A DNA stretch of 64,000 nt from contig NZ_JBHUGS010000005.1 of assembly GCF_042682045.1 (NCBI RefSeq), positions 372,001 to 436,000 on the forward strand. Direction: 5' to 3'. This document shows positions 48,550-56,181 of this stretch, piece by piece. Every line of letters starts with the position of its first letter. The stretch's first letter is position 1. This stretch comes from Sphingomonas_R arantia (GTDB lineage Bacteria; Pseudomonadota; Alphaproteobacteria; Sphingomonadales; Sphingomonadaceae). The position numbers were made by a program, and so were the translations under genes. The notes beneath the pieces are model-generated. The model was given only the letters and a program-made list of their open reading frames with translations. It ran no database searches and had not been told where the DNA came from.

Positions 48550-51279
48550 ATGACCAAGCCGCTCGCCTACGGAACGCTACTCCTCCTCACCTCCACGCTC
48601 GTGACGCCCGCGGCGCTCGCGCAGACCGCGTCCGGCGGCGGTGGCACGTCCTCGACTCCTGCCATGTCCAGCGCACCGGCCACGCCGGCCGCCGCAGACC
48701 CGCAGAGCGCGGCGCAGGTCGAGGAAGACGTCGAAATCTCCACCCCGGGCGGCGCCAACCGCCCGTCCGCCGCACCGATGCAGGAAGGCGACATCGTCGT
48801 CACCGGGCGTTACATTCCCAACGTCGTGCGCAACACGTCGCAGGTCCTGTCGGTGCTGTCGCAGGCCGACATCGCCCGCACCGGCGAAGGCGACATCGCC
48901 GGCGCGCTCCAGCGCGTGACCGGGCTCAGCCTCGTCGGCAACGGCTTCGTCTATGTCCGCGGGCTGGGCGATCGCTACTCCTCGTCGCTGCTCAACGGGT
49001 CGCCGCTTCCGTCGCCGGAACCGCTGCGCCGCGTCGTCCCGCTCGACATCTTCCCGACCAGCATCGTGGCGAGCGCGCTCGTCCAGAAGAGCTATTCGGT
49101 GAACTACCCCGGCGAATTCGGCGGTGGTGTCATCAACCTCACCACCCGCGCCGTGCCTGAAAAGACGACCTTCGCATTCGGCACCTCGCTCGGGGTCGAT
49201 ACCGAAACCACGGGTCGCCTCGGCTACACCTACTACGGCAGCGACACCGATTTCCTCGGCTACGATGATGGCGAGCGCAGCGTCCCGAAGGCGATCAAGG
49301 ATGCCGGCCGCAATGGTACATCGCTCGGTTCGAACGAAATCCTGAACCTGTCGAACGCGCGCACCACATTGCTCCGCCGCAATACCGATGTTCCGGCCAA
49401 CTTCTCGGCCGATATGAACTTCGGCACCGCCAAGGACATCGACGACGGCCGGATCGGCATGGTCGTGTCGGCCGGCTACGACAACAGCTGGCGCACCCGC
49501 AACGCGATCCAGCAGGCGACCGACGATCAGCAGGGCAACGCCCAGCGCGATTTCCGGACCGTCCTGACCGACAACCGCACCATCGTGAACGGCCTGCTCG
49601 GCTTCGGTGCCGAATTCGGCGATCACCGCGTCCGGTTCACCAACGTCTACATCCACGACACGCTCAAGCAGAGCCGGCTCGGCGCAGGTACCGACGTCAA
49701 CATCGCGGGCGTCCCCGGCATCCCGACGCTGCTTGAACAGAACACCAACTTCTTCGAACGCCAGCTGATCACCACGCAGGGCGTCGGCGAATTCAAGTTC
49801 GGCGATGTCGGCTTCGACGTCCGCGGCAGCTACGCCAACACGTTCCGCAAATCGCCCTACGAACGGGCGTTCGTCTACCAGTACGACAACGTGCTGGCGA
49901 AGGACTATGTCAACAACCTCAGCGGCACCCAGTCCGCGACGGTCGCGTTCAGCGACCTGAACGAGGATCTCTGGAGCGGCGCCGCCGATCTCAGCTACAA
50001 GATCACCGGCGCGGTGCCGATCCGGCTTTCCGCGGGCTATGCCTATAACGACACGGATCGCACCTCCAGCCGCTTCACCTTCCGCTACATCGGCCCCAAC
50101 GCGGCGCCGCTGAACCAGACGGTGTCGCAACTGCGCCCCGACTATCTGCTGTCCGATGCCATCATCCAGCAATATGGCATCACGCTGCAGAACACCTCCA
50201 CCGCGCAGGGTGCGGCCGAATATGACGCGTCGCTGCGCGTCCATGCGGGCTATGCCCAGATCGAGGCGGAGGCCAGCAGCACGCTGCGCGCCACCGCCGG
50301 TGTCCGTTACGAAACGGCACTCGAAACGGTGAACCCGATCGGCGTGACGTCGCTGCCGACGAAGCTCGACAACGACTATTGGCTGCCCGCGGCCACCGTC
50401 ACCTGGAACTTCGTCCCCGACATGCAGCTCCGCCTACACGGGTCGAAGACGCTGGCCCGCCCGCAGTTCCGCGAACTGGCCGCGCAGATCTACCAGGACT
50501 TCGAATCGGATCGCCAGTTCATCGGCAACCCGCTGCTCGTCGACTCCCAGCTGTACAATGCCGAGGCCCGTTACGAATGGTTCTTCGGTCGTGACCAGCG
50601 GTTCAGCGCCGCAGGTTTCTTCAAGAAGATCAAGAACCCGGTCGAAGCCATCGCGACCTTCACGTCCGACGGCCGTCTCCAGACCGGTTTCTCGAACGCA
50701 CCCGAAGCGCAGCTCTACGGCGGCGAGGTCGAGTTCCAGAAGTACATCCCGCTCGACACCATCGGCGGTCCGTTCTTCGCCACGCGTCGCCTCGTCCTGG
50801 TCGCGAACTATTCGTACACCAAGTCGAAGCTGAAGGTCGGCGACGAACAGGTTCCCGATCCGATCCAGTCCAGCGCAACCCCGCGTCTGCAGGCGGCCAA
50901 CCTCCTGTTCCGCGACGGCTCGTCGCTCGTCGGGCAGTCGGACCATCTGGTGAACTTCCAGTTCGGGCTGGAGGATACGTCGAAGCTTTCGCAGATCACG
51001 TTGCTGGTCAACTACGCCAGCGACCGCGTTACCGCGCGCGGCCCGGTCAGCTCGGGCGTTCGCCTGCCCGACCTGGTCGAGCGGCCGGGCGTCAAGCTCG
51101 ACCTCGTCGTCCGCCAGGGCTTCGAATTTTACGGCGCGCAGCTCGAATTCAAGGCGGAAGGGCGCAACCTCCTGCGCACCAACTACCGCGAATCGCAGGA
51201 CTTCGGAGATCAGCGGATCCTGATCAACCAGTACGACCTCGGCCGCGTCTTCTCGCTCGGCGTGGGCGTAAAGCTCTAG
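48550..51279 (+). CDS. TonB-dependent receptor
   Basis: A 909-residue outer-membrane receptor with a signal peptide (residues 1-24, cut after AALAQ), a Ser/Ala/Pro-rich stretch, a TonB-box-like GDIVVTGR near residue 80, and a plug domain (VLSVLSQADIARTGEGDIAGALQRVTGL; YVRGLGDRYSSSLLNGSPLPSPEPLRRVVPLDIFP). The remaining 650 residues form the beta-barrel, closing with aromatic-terminated strands (VFSLGVGVKL). No siderophore or carbohydrate hallmark tells the substrate. An AGGAT site precedes the ATG. It shares a transcript region with the beta-helix lipoprotein and GspC-like genes. Confidence 0.92.
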   Translation: MTKPLAYGTLLLLTSTLVTPAALAQTASGGGGTSSTPAMSSAPATPAAADPQSAAQVEEDVEISTPGGANRPSAAPMQEGDIVVTGRYIPNVVRNTSQVLSVLSQADIARTGEGDIAGALQRVTGLSLVGNGFVYVRGLGDRYSSSLLNGSPLPSPEPLRRVVPLDIFPTSIVASALVQKSYSVNYPGEFGGGVINLTTRAVPEKTTFAFGTSLGVDTETTGRLGYTYYGSDTDFLGYDDGERSVPKAIKDAGRNGTSLGSNEILNLSNARTTLLRRNTDVPANFSADMNFGTAKDIDDGRIGMVVSAGYDNSWRTRNAIQQATDDQQGNAQRDFRTVLTDNRTIVNGLLGFGAEFGDHRVRFTNVYIHDTLKQSRLGAGTDVNIAGVPGIPTLLEQNTNFFERQLITTQGVGEFKFGDVGFDVRGSYANTFRKSPYERAFVYQYDNVLAKDYVNNLSGTQSATVAFSDLNEDLWSGAADLSYKITGAVPIRLSAGYAYNDTDRTSSRFTFRYIGPNAAPLNQTVSQLRPDYLLSDAIIQQYGITLQNTSTAQGAAEYDASLRVHAGYAQIEAEASSTLRATAGVRYETALETVNPIGVTSLPTKLDNDYWLPAATVTWNFVPDMQLRLHGSKTLARPQFRELAAQIYQDFESDRQFIGNPLLVDSQLYNAEARYEWFFGRDQRFSAAGFFKKIKNPVEAIATFTSDGRLQTGFSNAPEAQLYGGEVEFQKYIPLDTIGGPFFATRRLVLVANYSYTKSKLKVGDEQVPDPIQSSATPRLQAANLLFRDGSSLVGQSDHLVNFQFGLEDTSKLSQITLLVNYASDRVTARGPVSSGVRLPDLVERPGVKLDLVVRQGFEFYGAQLEFKAEGRNLLRTNYRESQDFGDQRILINQYDLGRVFSLGVGVKL

Positions 51280-51304
51280 CCCGACCAACCCTTCCCCCAC
51301 CTTC

Positions 51305-51339
51305 CGGCCGGAGAGCACCCGCTCTCCGGCCGTTTTTTT
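51305..51339 (+). terminator. Intrinsic terminator after the TonB receptor gene
   Basis: A 12-bp perfect stem (CGGCCGGAGAGC/GCTCTCCGGCCG) with an ACCC loop, followed by seven T residues. A textbook rho-independent terminator that closes the receptor operon. Confidence 0.95.
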
Positions 51340-51379
51340 GTGGCCTCGCCACATTGTGAATTGAGGGTAGAGTCCAGCG

Positions 51380-52192
51380 ATGGACGGCGAACGCGAACAC
51401 CCCTGCCCGCCCCCACCGCTTCCGTCGAGCATCGCCGCGGATGTGGCCGGATATGCCTGGGCGCGCGACACGGTCGGCGAGTCCGGCGGCACCGTCTACC
51501 GCCTCCACGGCAAGGCCGGGGCGCCCGACCTGTTCCTGAAACACGGCCAGGGCACCGTCGCCGACGACGTGACAGACGAGCTGGTCCGGCTCGGCTGGCT
51601 CGCGGCCCACTCCCAAGTCCCTGCGGTCCGAACCTTCCTGCGCACCCCTGACGAGGCGTGGCTGCTCATGACGGCCATCCCCGGCCGGACCGCCTATCAG
51701 ATGCTCGTCGCACAACCGGACAACGGCCCCGCCATCGTCGAAGCGCTGGCGGTGTATCTCCGCCAGTTGCACGCGATCCCGACCGCCGCCTGCCCGTTCA
51801 ACGCCGATCACACCTTCCGCCTGTCCCAGGCGAAGGCCCGGATCGCCGCCAGCCTGGTAGACACCGACGACTTCGACGACGCCCAGACCGGTTGGACCGC
51901 CGACCGCGTCTGGAACGCGATGCAGGCGCTGCTCCCCCTGGCCCCCGATCCCGTCGTCACGCACGGCGACGTCTCGCTCGACAATATCCTGATCGAGAAC
52001 GGCGCCGTGGTCGGCTGCATCGACGTCGGCCGCGCCGGCATCGCCGACCGCTACCAGGACCTCGCCATCCTCTGGAACTGCCTCGGCGAGTTCGGTCCTG
52101 CGCTTCAGGATCGGCTGTTCACCAGCTACGGCATCTCCGCTCCCGACAAGCGCAAGCTCGACTTCCATCTGCTGCTCGACGAGCTGTTCTAG
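51380..52192 (+). CDS. APH(3')-like aminoglycoside phosphotransferase family kinase
   Basis: A 270-residue protein-kinase-like phosphotransferase. The catalytic loop VTHGDVSLDNILIENG holds the Brenner motif (HGDxxxxN), followed by the metal-binding Asp in GCIDVGRAGIADRYQDLA, the APH(3') pattern. The N-lobe has the ATP-binding GGTVYRLHGK and the Lys in DLFLKHG. True APH(3') enzymes inactivate kanamycin and neomycin; chromosomal homologues may phosphorylate other molecules. Single gene between a terminator and a repeat. Resistance function is not shown. Confidence 0.85.
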   Translation: MDGEREHPCPPPPLPSSIAADVAGYAWARDTVGESGGTVYRLHGKAGAPDLFLKHGQGTVADDVTDELVRLGWLAAHSQVPAVRTFLRTPDEAWLLMTAIPGRTAYQMLVAQPDNGPAIVEALAVYLRQLHAIPTAACPFNADHTFRLSQAKARIAASLVDTDDFDDAQTGWTADRVWNAMQALLPLAPDPVVTHGDVSLDNILIENGAVVGCIDVGRAGIADRYQDLAILWNCLGEFGPALQDRLFTSYGISAPDKRKLDFHLLLDELF

Positions 52193-52222
52193 CGCGCCCT
52201 CAACTCTACCCCCGCCCCAGCC

Positions 52223-52284
52223 CCGTTTGGTTCGAGCCTGTCGAGAACCCCGCGCAGAGTTCTCGACAGGCTCGAACCAAACGG
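52223..52284. repeat. Paired palindrome, family C (copy 3)
   Basis: CCGTTTGGTTCGAGCCTGTCG faces GACAGGCTCGAACCAAACGG across about 20 bases. The arms are nearly identical to 23812-23873. It sits between the converging kinase and patatin genes. Confidence 0.85.
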
Positions 52285-52321
52285 ACTTGGGCTCATTTCG
52301 AGCAGGTTTTCGCGGGGAACA

Positions 52322-53341
52322 TTACCCCTCCCCGCCACCAACGACGTTCAAACCGACCGCCCCGATCGACAGCGCCCCCGCCGCAACTTGCTCAGCAGCC
52401 GCAAGCCCCGCCCGGTGCCCCGCCGCCCAGCGCCGCTCGATCGTCGGGGGGGAAAAGTCGAGCGCCTTGCCCGCAACCTCCTCCGCTTGCTCGGTATAGG
52501 CCAGTCGCAACAGCGCAATCCGCACATCCTCGCGCCCGGCGTGCACCGCCTGCCACCGCGCGATCGTGCGGCGGGATTGCGCCGCGAAGATCAGGTCCTG
52601 CATCCGGCTCGCCGCCTCGCCCAGCGTCGTCGGCACGTCGCCACCCAGCGGCAGCAGGTCGACCGCGATGCACAGCACCGGCCGCGCCGAAGGCTCGGAC
52701 AGCACGGGATCGAGCGGCAGGTTCGCCGACAGCCCGCCATCGACGTGCCAGCGCCCGTCCACCTCGACCGGCGGAAACGCGATCGGCAGCGCCGCACTCG
52801 CCCGGACATGATCCGGCCCGATCGTCCGGTCGCGGCTGTCGAACACGACATCCTCGCCAGTCTGCAGGTCGACCGCGGTCGCCGTGAACCGGCACGGCCC
52901 GGCGTTCAGAAGCTCGAAATCGATCAGCCGCGCCAGCGTGCTGCTCAACTGGTTCGTCTCGAAGATCGACGGCCGATCGTCGGTCCACGGCGTCATCGAC
53001 GACAGCAGCGGACCGAAGATACCCGACCGCCCCGCCATCGCCGTCCAGCCGACCGCTGCGGTCCGCCGCCCGGTCTCCATCGCCGACGTCATCCACGGCA
53101 GCCCCGCGATCGACGCCATCCCCGGCCGCCAGAAGGCGCGCAACGTTTCGACCCGCTTTTCCGGCGCGGACCCAACGATCAGCGCCGCGTTGATCGCTCC
53201 GATCGACGCACCCACGACCCAGTCCGGCTGCAACCCCTGCGCATGCAGCGCCTCGTACACCCCGGCCTCGAACGCCCCGAGCGCGTTCCCGCCGCTCAGC
53301 ACGAGCACGACATCGAAGTCGCGGTCCGCCCCGCCCGTCAC
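52322..53341 (-). CDS. Patatin-like phospholipase
   Basis: A 339-residue patatin-family acyl hydrolase, cleaving acyl chains from membrane lipids or related esters. The catalytic dyad is Ser46 in GASIG and Asp201 in DGG (VDGGLSANLPLDP); the oxyanion loop is SGGNALGAF. The start is GTG 53341 overlapping the upstream SDR stop (GTGA), giving the standard patatin N-terminus DFDVVLVLSGGNALGAFEAG. No signal peptide. Coupling to an SDR gene suggests a shared lipid-remodelling or storage-granule role. Confidence 0.9.
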   Translation of the reverse strand: MTGGADRDFDVVLVLSGGNALGAFEAGVYEALHAQGLQPDWVVGASIGAINAALIVGSAPEKRVETLRAFWRPGMASIAGLPWMTSAMETGRRTAAVGWTAMAGRSGIFGPLLSSMTPWTDDRPSIFETNQLSSTLARLIDFELLNAGPCRFTATAVDLQTGEDVVFDSRDRTIGPDHVRASAALPIAFPPVEVDGRWHVDGGLSANLPLDPVLSEPSARPVLCIAVDLLPLGGDVPTTLGEAASRMQDLIFAAQSRRTIARWQAVHAGREDVRIALLRLAYTEQAEEVAGKALDFSPPTIERRWAAGHRAGLAAAEQVAAGALSIGAVGLNVVGGGEG

Positions 53342-54351
53342 CGCCCGCGCTTCCGCAGGCCGAGCGCGAGCAGCGCACCGCCGACCCCGAGCACTCCGAC
53401 CAGCACCGCCGACGGCACCTTCTGCACCTGCAACGCGATGCTCGAGTTGCGCGCATGGACGTCCTGGCTGCCGCGCAACGCATCGGCCCGTGGCTCGTAC
53501 AGATTGTCGCGCCGCGCGGGATCGCCCGGATCGCCTGGCTTCTGCTGCGCGCCCGTCCCGATCGCTTCCATGATGAAGTCCGTCATCCGCGGCGCGACCT
53601 GCGCCAGCTTCGCGGACACCAGCCCCCCGCCGCCCGCATACAATGTCCGCCGCGGGTGCGCGCAGGCGAACAGCACCGCGTCGGCCACGACCGACGGCGC
53701 GTAGAGCGGCGGCGGCAGGCGCGGCGGCTGGTCCATGAAATTGCGCGCATGTTCGGGGAACGGCGTGTCGATCGCACCCGGCTTGACCAGCGTGACCGAG
53801 ATTGGCGCCCCCTCGTGTTCCAGCTCCATCCGCAACGTATCGGTCAGCGCCTGCACTGCGTGCTTCGTCGCGCAATAGGGTCCCTGCTGCAGGATCGACC
53901 GGTCGCCCAGGATCGACCCGACATTGACGATCGCCCCGCCACCCCGCGTGCGCAGATGGCGCGCGGCGACCAGCGACCCGTGCAGCGCCCCGAAATAATT
54001 GACGTCGAACACCCGGCGATGATCGGCGACCGGCACCTGATCGAGCGTCCCGTAGGTCCCGATCCCGGCATTGTTGACCCAGCTGTCGAAGCCCCCGAAC
54101 GCCTCCGTCGCGACCGTGGCGGCACGCTCGACCGCTGCCATGTCGCTGACATCGGCGACGCACACCGCGATCCGCCCGCCCGCCGCGGCCAGCCGCGCCC
54201 GCATGGCCTCGAGCGCCTCTTCGTTACGCGCGACCGCAAGGACGGCCGCCCCCGCGCGCATCGCCTGCTCGACGATCGCGAGGCCGTTGCCACTGGTGGC
54301 GCCGGTGACGACGATCATCTGGTCGCGAATGGATTTGAGTTTGATCGGCAT
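53338..54351 (-). CDS. Short-chain dehydrogenase with C-terminal membrane anchor
   Basis: A 337-residue classical SDR: cofactor motif VTGATSGNGLAIVEQA (residues 15-30), NNAGIGTYG, catalytic Ser in VGSILGD and YCATK (Tyr and Lys). Its length is about 90 residues above a minimal SDR; the C-terminal extension ends in a hydrophobic helix (VPSAVLVGVLGVGGALLALGL) and RKRGR, a likely tail anchor to the membrane. The substrate is unknown. It precedes and is coupled to the patatin gene. The 419-base gap upstream contains two repeats. Confidence 0.87.
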   Translation of the reverse strand: MPIKLKSIRDQMIVVTGATSGNGLAIVEQAMRAGAAVLAVARNEEALEAMRARLAAAGGRIAVCVADVSDMAAVERAATVATEAFGGFDSWVNNAGIGTYGTLDQVPVADHRRVFDVNYFGALHGSLVAARHLRTRGGGAIVNVGSILGDRSILQQGPYCATKHAVQALTDTLRMELEHEGAPISVTLVKPGAIDTPFPEHARNFMDQPPRLPPPLYAPSVVADAVLFACAHPRRTLYAGGGGLVSAKLAQVAPRMTDFIMEAIGTGAQQKPGDPGDPARRDNLYEPRADALRGSQDVHARNSSIALQVQKVPSAVLVGVLGVGGALLALGLRKRGR

Positions 54352-54494
54352 GTCGGGTCTCCGTCAGCCGGCTCGGCGCGAGGCGACGTCGATCGGTCAA
54401 CGGAAGGTGGCGAGGATCGATCCGGTTAGTAATCTAGGTCAACCGAAAGTCAGCGACTTGAGCTGCCGTGACGCGACAAGCCATCTCCCGAAGA

Positions 54495-54580
54495 CGTCAT
54501 CCCGGCGAAGGCCGGGATCTCCCTTGGGCTGGGGTCAAGCTATTCACCGAGGTGAGATCCCGGCGTGCGCCGGGATGACG
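54495..54580. repeat. Paired palindrome, family A (copy 5)
   Basis: An 86-base facing pair within the 419-base gap 54352-54770, before the SDR gene and after the UbiH gene. No gene is evident in the gap; the repeats of families A and B cover about a third of it, and the SDR promoter should lie at 54352-54490. Confidence 0.85.
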
Positions 54581-54670
54581 TCTTTGGGGGATATGGGCGA
54601 ACTACTGTGGGTTCGCCACGGCTTAGCGGCAAGGGTTTGCGCCCGCATCAAACAACCTGCAACACGCTGC

Positions 54671-54738
54671 CGTATCCCCGCGGAGGCGGGGATCCAGGTC
54701 GGAGCGTGGATCTGGACCCCCGCCTTCGCGGGCGTACG
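54671..54738. repeat. Paired palindrome, family B (copy 2)
   Basis: CGTATCCCCGCGGAGGCGGGG at one end and CCCCCGCCTTCGCGGGCGTACG at the other, with TCCAG...CTGGA inside, as in 36550-36615. It lies 33 bases from the UbiH stop. Confidence 0.8.
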
Positions 54739-54770
54739 AGAAGCAAGCCGCGCTGCTACCAGACCGAACC

Positions 54771-55988
54771 CTAAACCAACCGCCCCGCCAGCAAATCCGG
54801 CAAGTCCCCGCTCTCGCCGCGCGCCTCCGCCATAAACCGGTCCTTGAGCGGCGGGATCCGCTGCACCGCGGCCAGCCCGAACCGCCGCACCGTCGCCGCC
54901 GTCTTCCCGCCCAGCCCGAACAGCCGCGTCAGCCCGTCCGTCGTCGACGCGACCAGGAACGTATCGAGCGCGCGCCACCGTTCGTAGCGCGCCAGCGACT
55001 GCGCATCGCCCGGGTCCATGCCCAGCCGCGCCGCTTCGACCAGCACCTGGACCAGCGCCGCGACATCGCGGAAGCCGAGGTTCAGCCCCTGCCCCGCGAT
55101 CGGGTGAATGCCGTGCGCCGCATCGCCGACCAGCGCCAGCCGCTCGCCTGTGACGTGCGCGGCATGGTGGAAGCCGAGCGGATAGGACGCCCGCGCGCCG
55201 TTGGTCGTGATCGCGCCGAGCAGGCCGCCCATGCGCTTCTCCGCCTCCGCCGCGAACGCCCGGTCGGGCAGGCCGAGCAACGCGGGGCCGTCGCGCGCGG
55301 CCACGCTCCACACGATCGCGGAGCGGTGCCGCCCGTCTGGCTCGTCGCGCATCGGCAGGATCGCGAACGGCCCGGCGGGGTAAAAGATCTCGTGCGCGAC
55401 GCCGTCGTGCGGCCGCTCATGATGGATGCCGCCGATGATCGCGTGATGGTCATACTGCCAGCGCGCGACGCGGATGCCCGCCGCCTCGCGCGTCGGCGAT
55501 CCGCGCCCTTCCGCAGCGATCAGCAACGGCGCCGACAGGACGCGCCCGTCGTCCAGCGTCACGCGAACCCCCGCCGCATCGCGCACGGTCGAAACCGGCC
55601 GCGCGGGCTGCAGCAGCGTGACACCGCCCGCCTCCACCGCCGCGGCGCGCAATGCGGCGCGCAGCACACGGTTCTCGAACATGATCCCGAGCGGCCCGTC
55701 CGCCGGGTCCGCATCGAACGCCAACCCGCCGACCAACCCGTCGGTCACGCGGATCGTGCGGATCGGGCAGCCCTGCCCCTCCAGCCGGTCCGCCACGCCA
55801 ATCGCCTGCAGCATCCGCCACGACGCGCTGGCCACCGCGGAGGCGCGCCCGTCGAACGCGGGGGCCGCCTGCGCCGCCGGGTCGGCCGGATCGACCACGA
55901 TGCTGGTCAGGCCATGCGCATCGAGCGCGCTGGCAAGGGTGAGCCCGACGAGTCCGCCGCCGAGGATGATGACGTCCGCTGTATCCAT
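54771..55988 (-). CDS. UbiH/UbiF-family FAD-dependent hydroxylase
   Basis: A 405-residue aromatic-ring hydroxylase of the ubiquinone-synthesis group. It has the dinucleotide motif ILGGGLVGLTLASAL (residues 8-22), DGRASAVASAS typical of UbiH/VisC, LLIAAEGRGSPTRE, and the FAD-ribose motif LVGDAAHGIHPIAGQGLNLGFRD. It would hydroxylate a ring position of the ubiquinone precursor; which position cannot be told from sequence. ATG 55988 directly precedes the Rossmann motif. It is divergent from ftsK across a 193-base gap. Confidence 0.92.
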   Translation of the reverse strand: MDTADVIILGGGLVGLTLASALDAHGLTSIVVDPADPAAQAAPAFDGRASAVASASWRMLQAIGVADRLEGQGCPIRTIRVTDGLVGGLAFDADPADGPLGIMFENRVLRAALRAAAVEAGGVTLLQPARPVSTVRDAAGVRVTLDDGRVLSAPLLIAAEGRGSPTREAAGIRVARWQYDHHAIIGGIHHERPHDGVAHEIFYPAGPFAILPMRDEPDGRHRSAIVWSVAARDGPALLGLPDRAFAAEAEKRMGGLLGAITTNGARASYPLGFHHAAHVTGERLALVGDAAHGIHPIAGQGLNLGFRDVAALVQVLVEAARLGMDPGDAQSLARYERWRALDTFLVASTTDGLTRLFGLGGKTAATVRRFGLAAVQRIPPLKDRFMAEARGESGDLPDLLAGRLV

Positions 55989-56181
55989 GCGCACCAGTGT
56001 ACGCGGTGCGCGCGGACCGCGAAACGGGTTTCCGCGGGTTGGGGCAAATGGTCCGGCGGAACGGGCGACCGACCGGCGCCTGCCTTGACCGCATCCGGCC
56101 CCGCGTCGCATGGTGGCGCCTTGACCAGACGCACGGCCGGCGATCGCCCGGTCGCGGGTGGACGCGCGGCGGGATCGAGAC

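Noticed and set aside
14058..54738. Intergenic palindromes considered as CRISPR or as terminators
   Set aside because: They are isolated facing pairs with no regular spacer array, and most lack T-runs. Only the hairpin at 32867-32899 has a convincing one.
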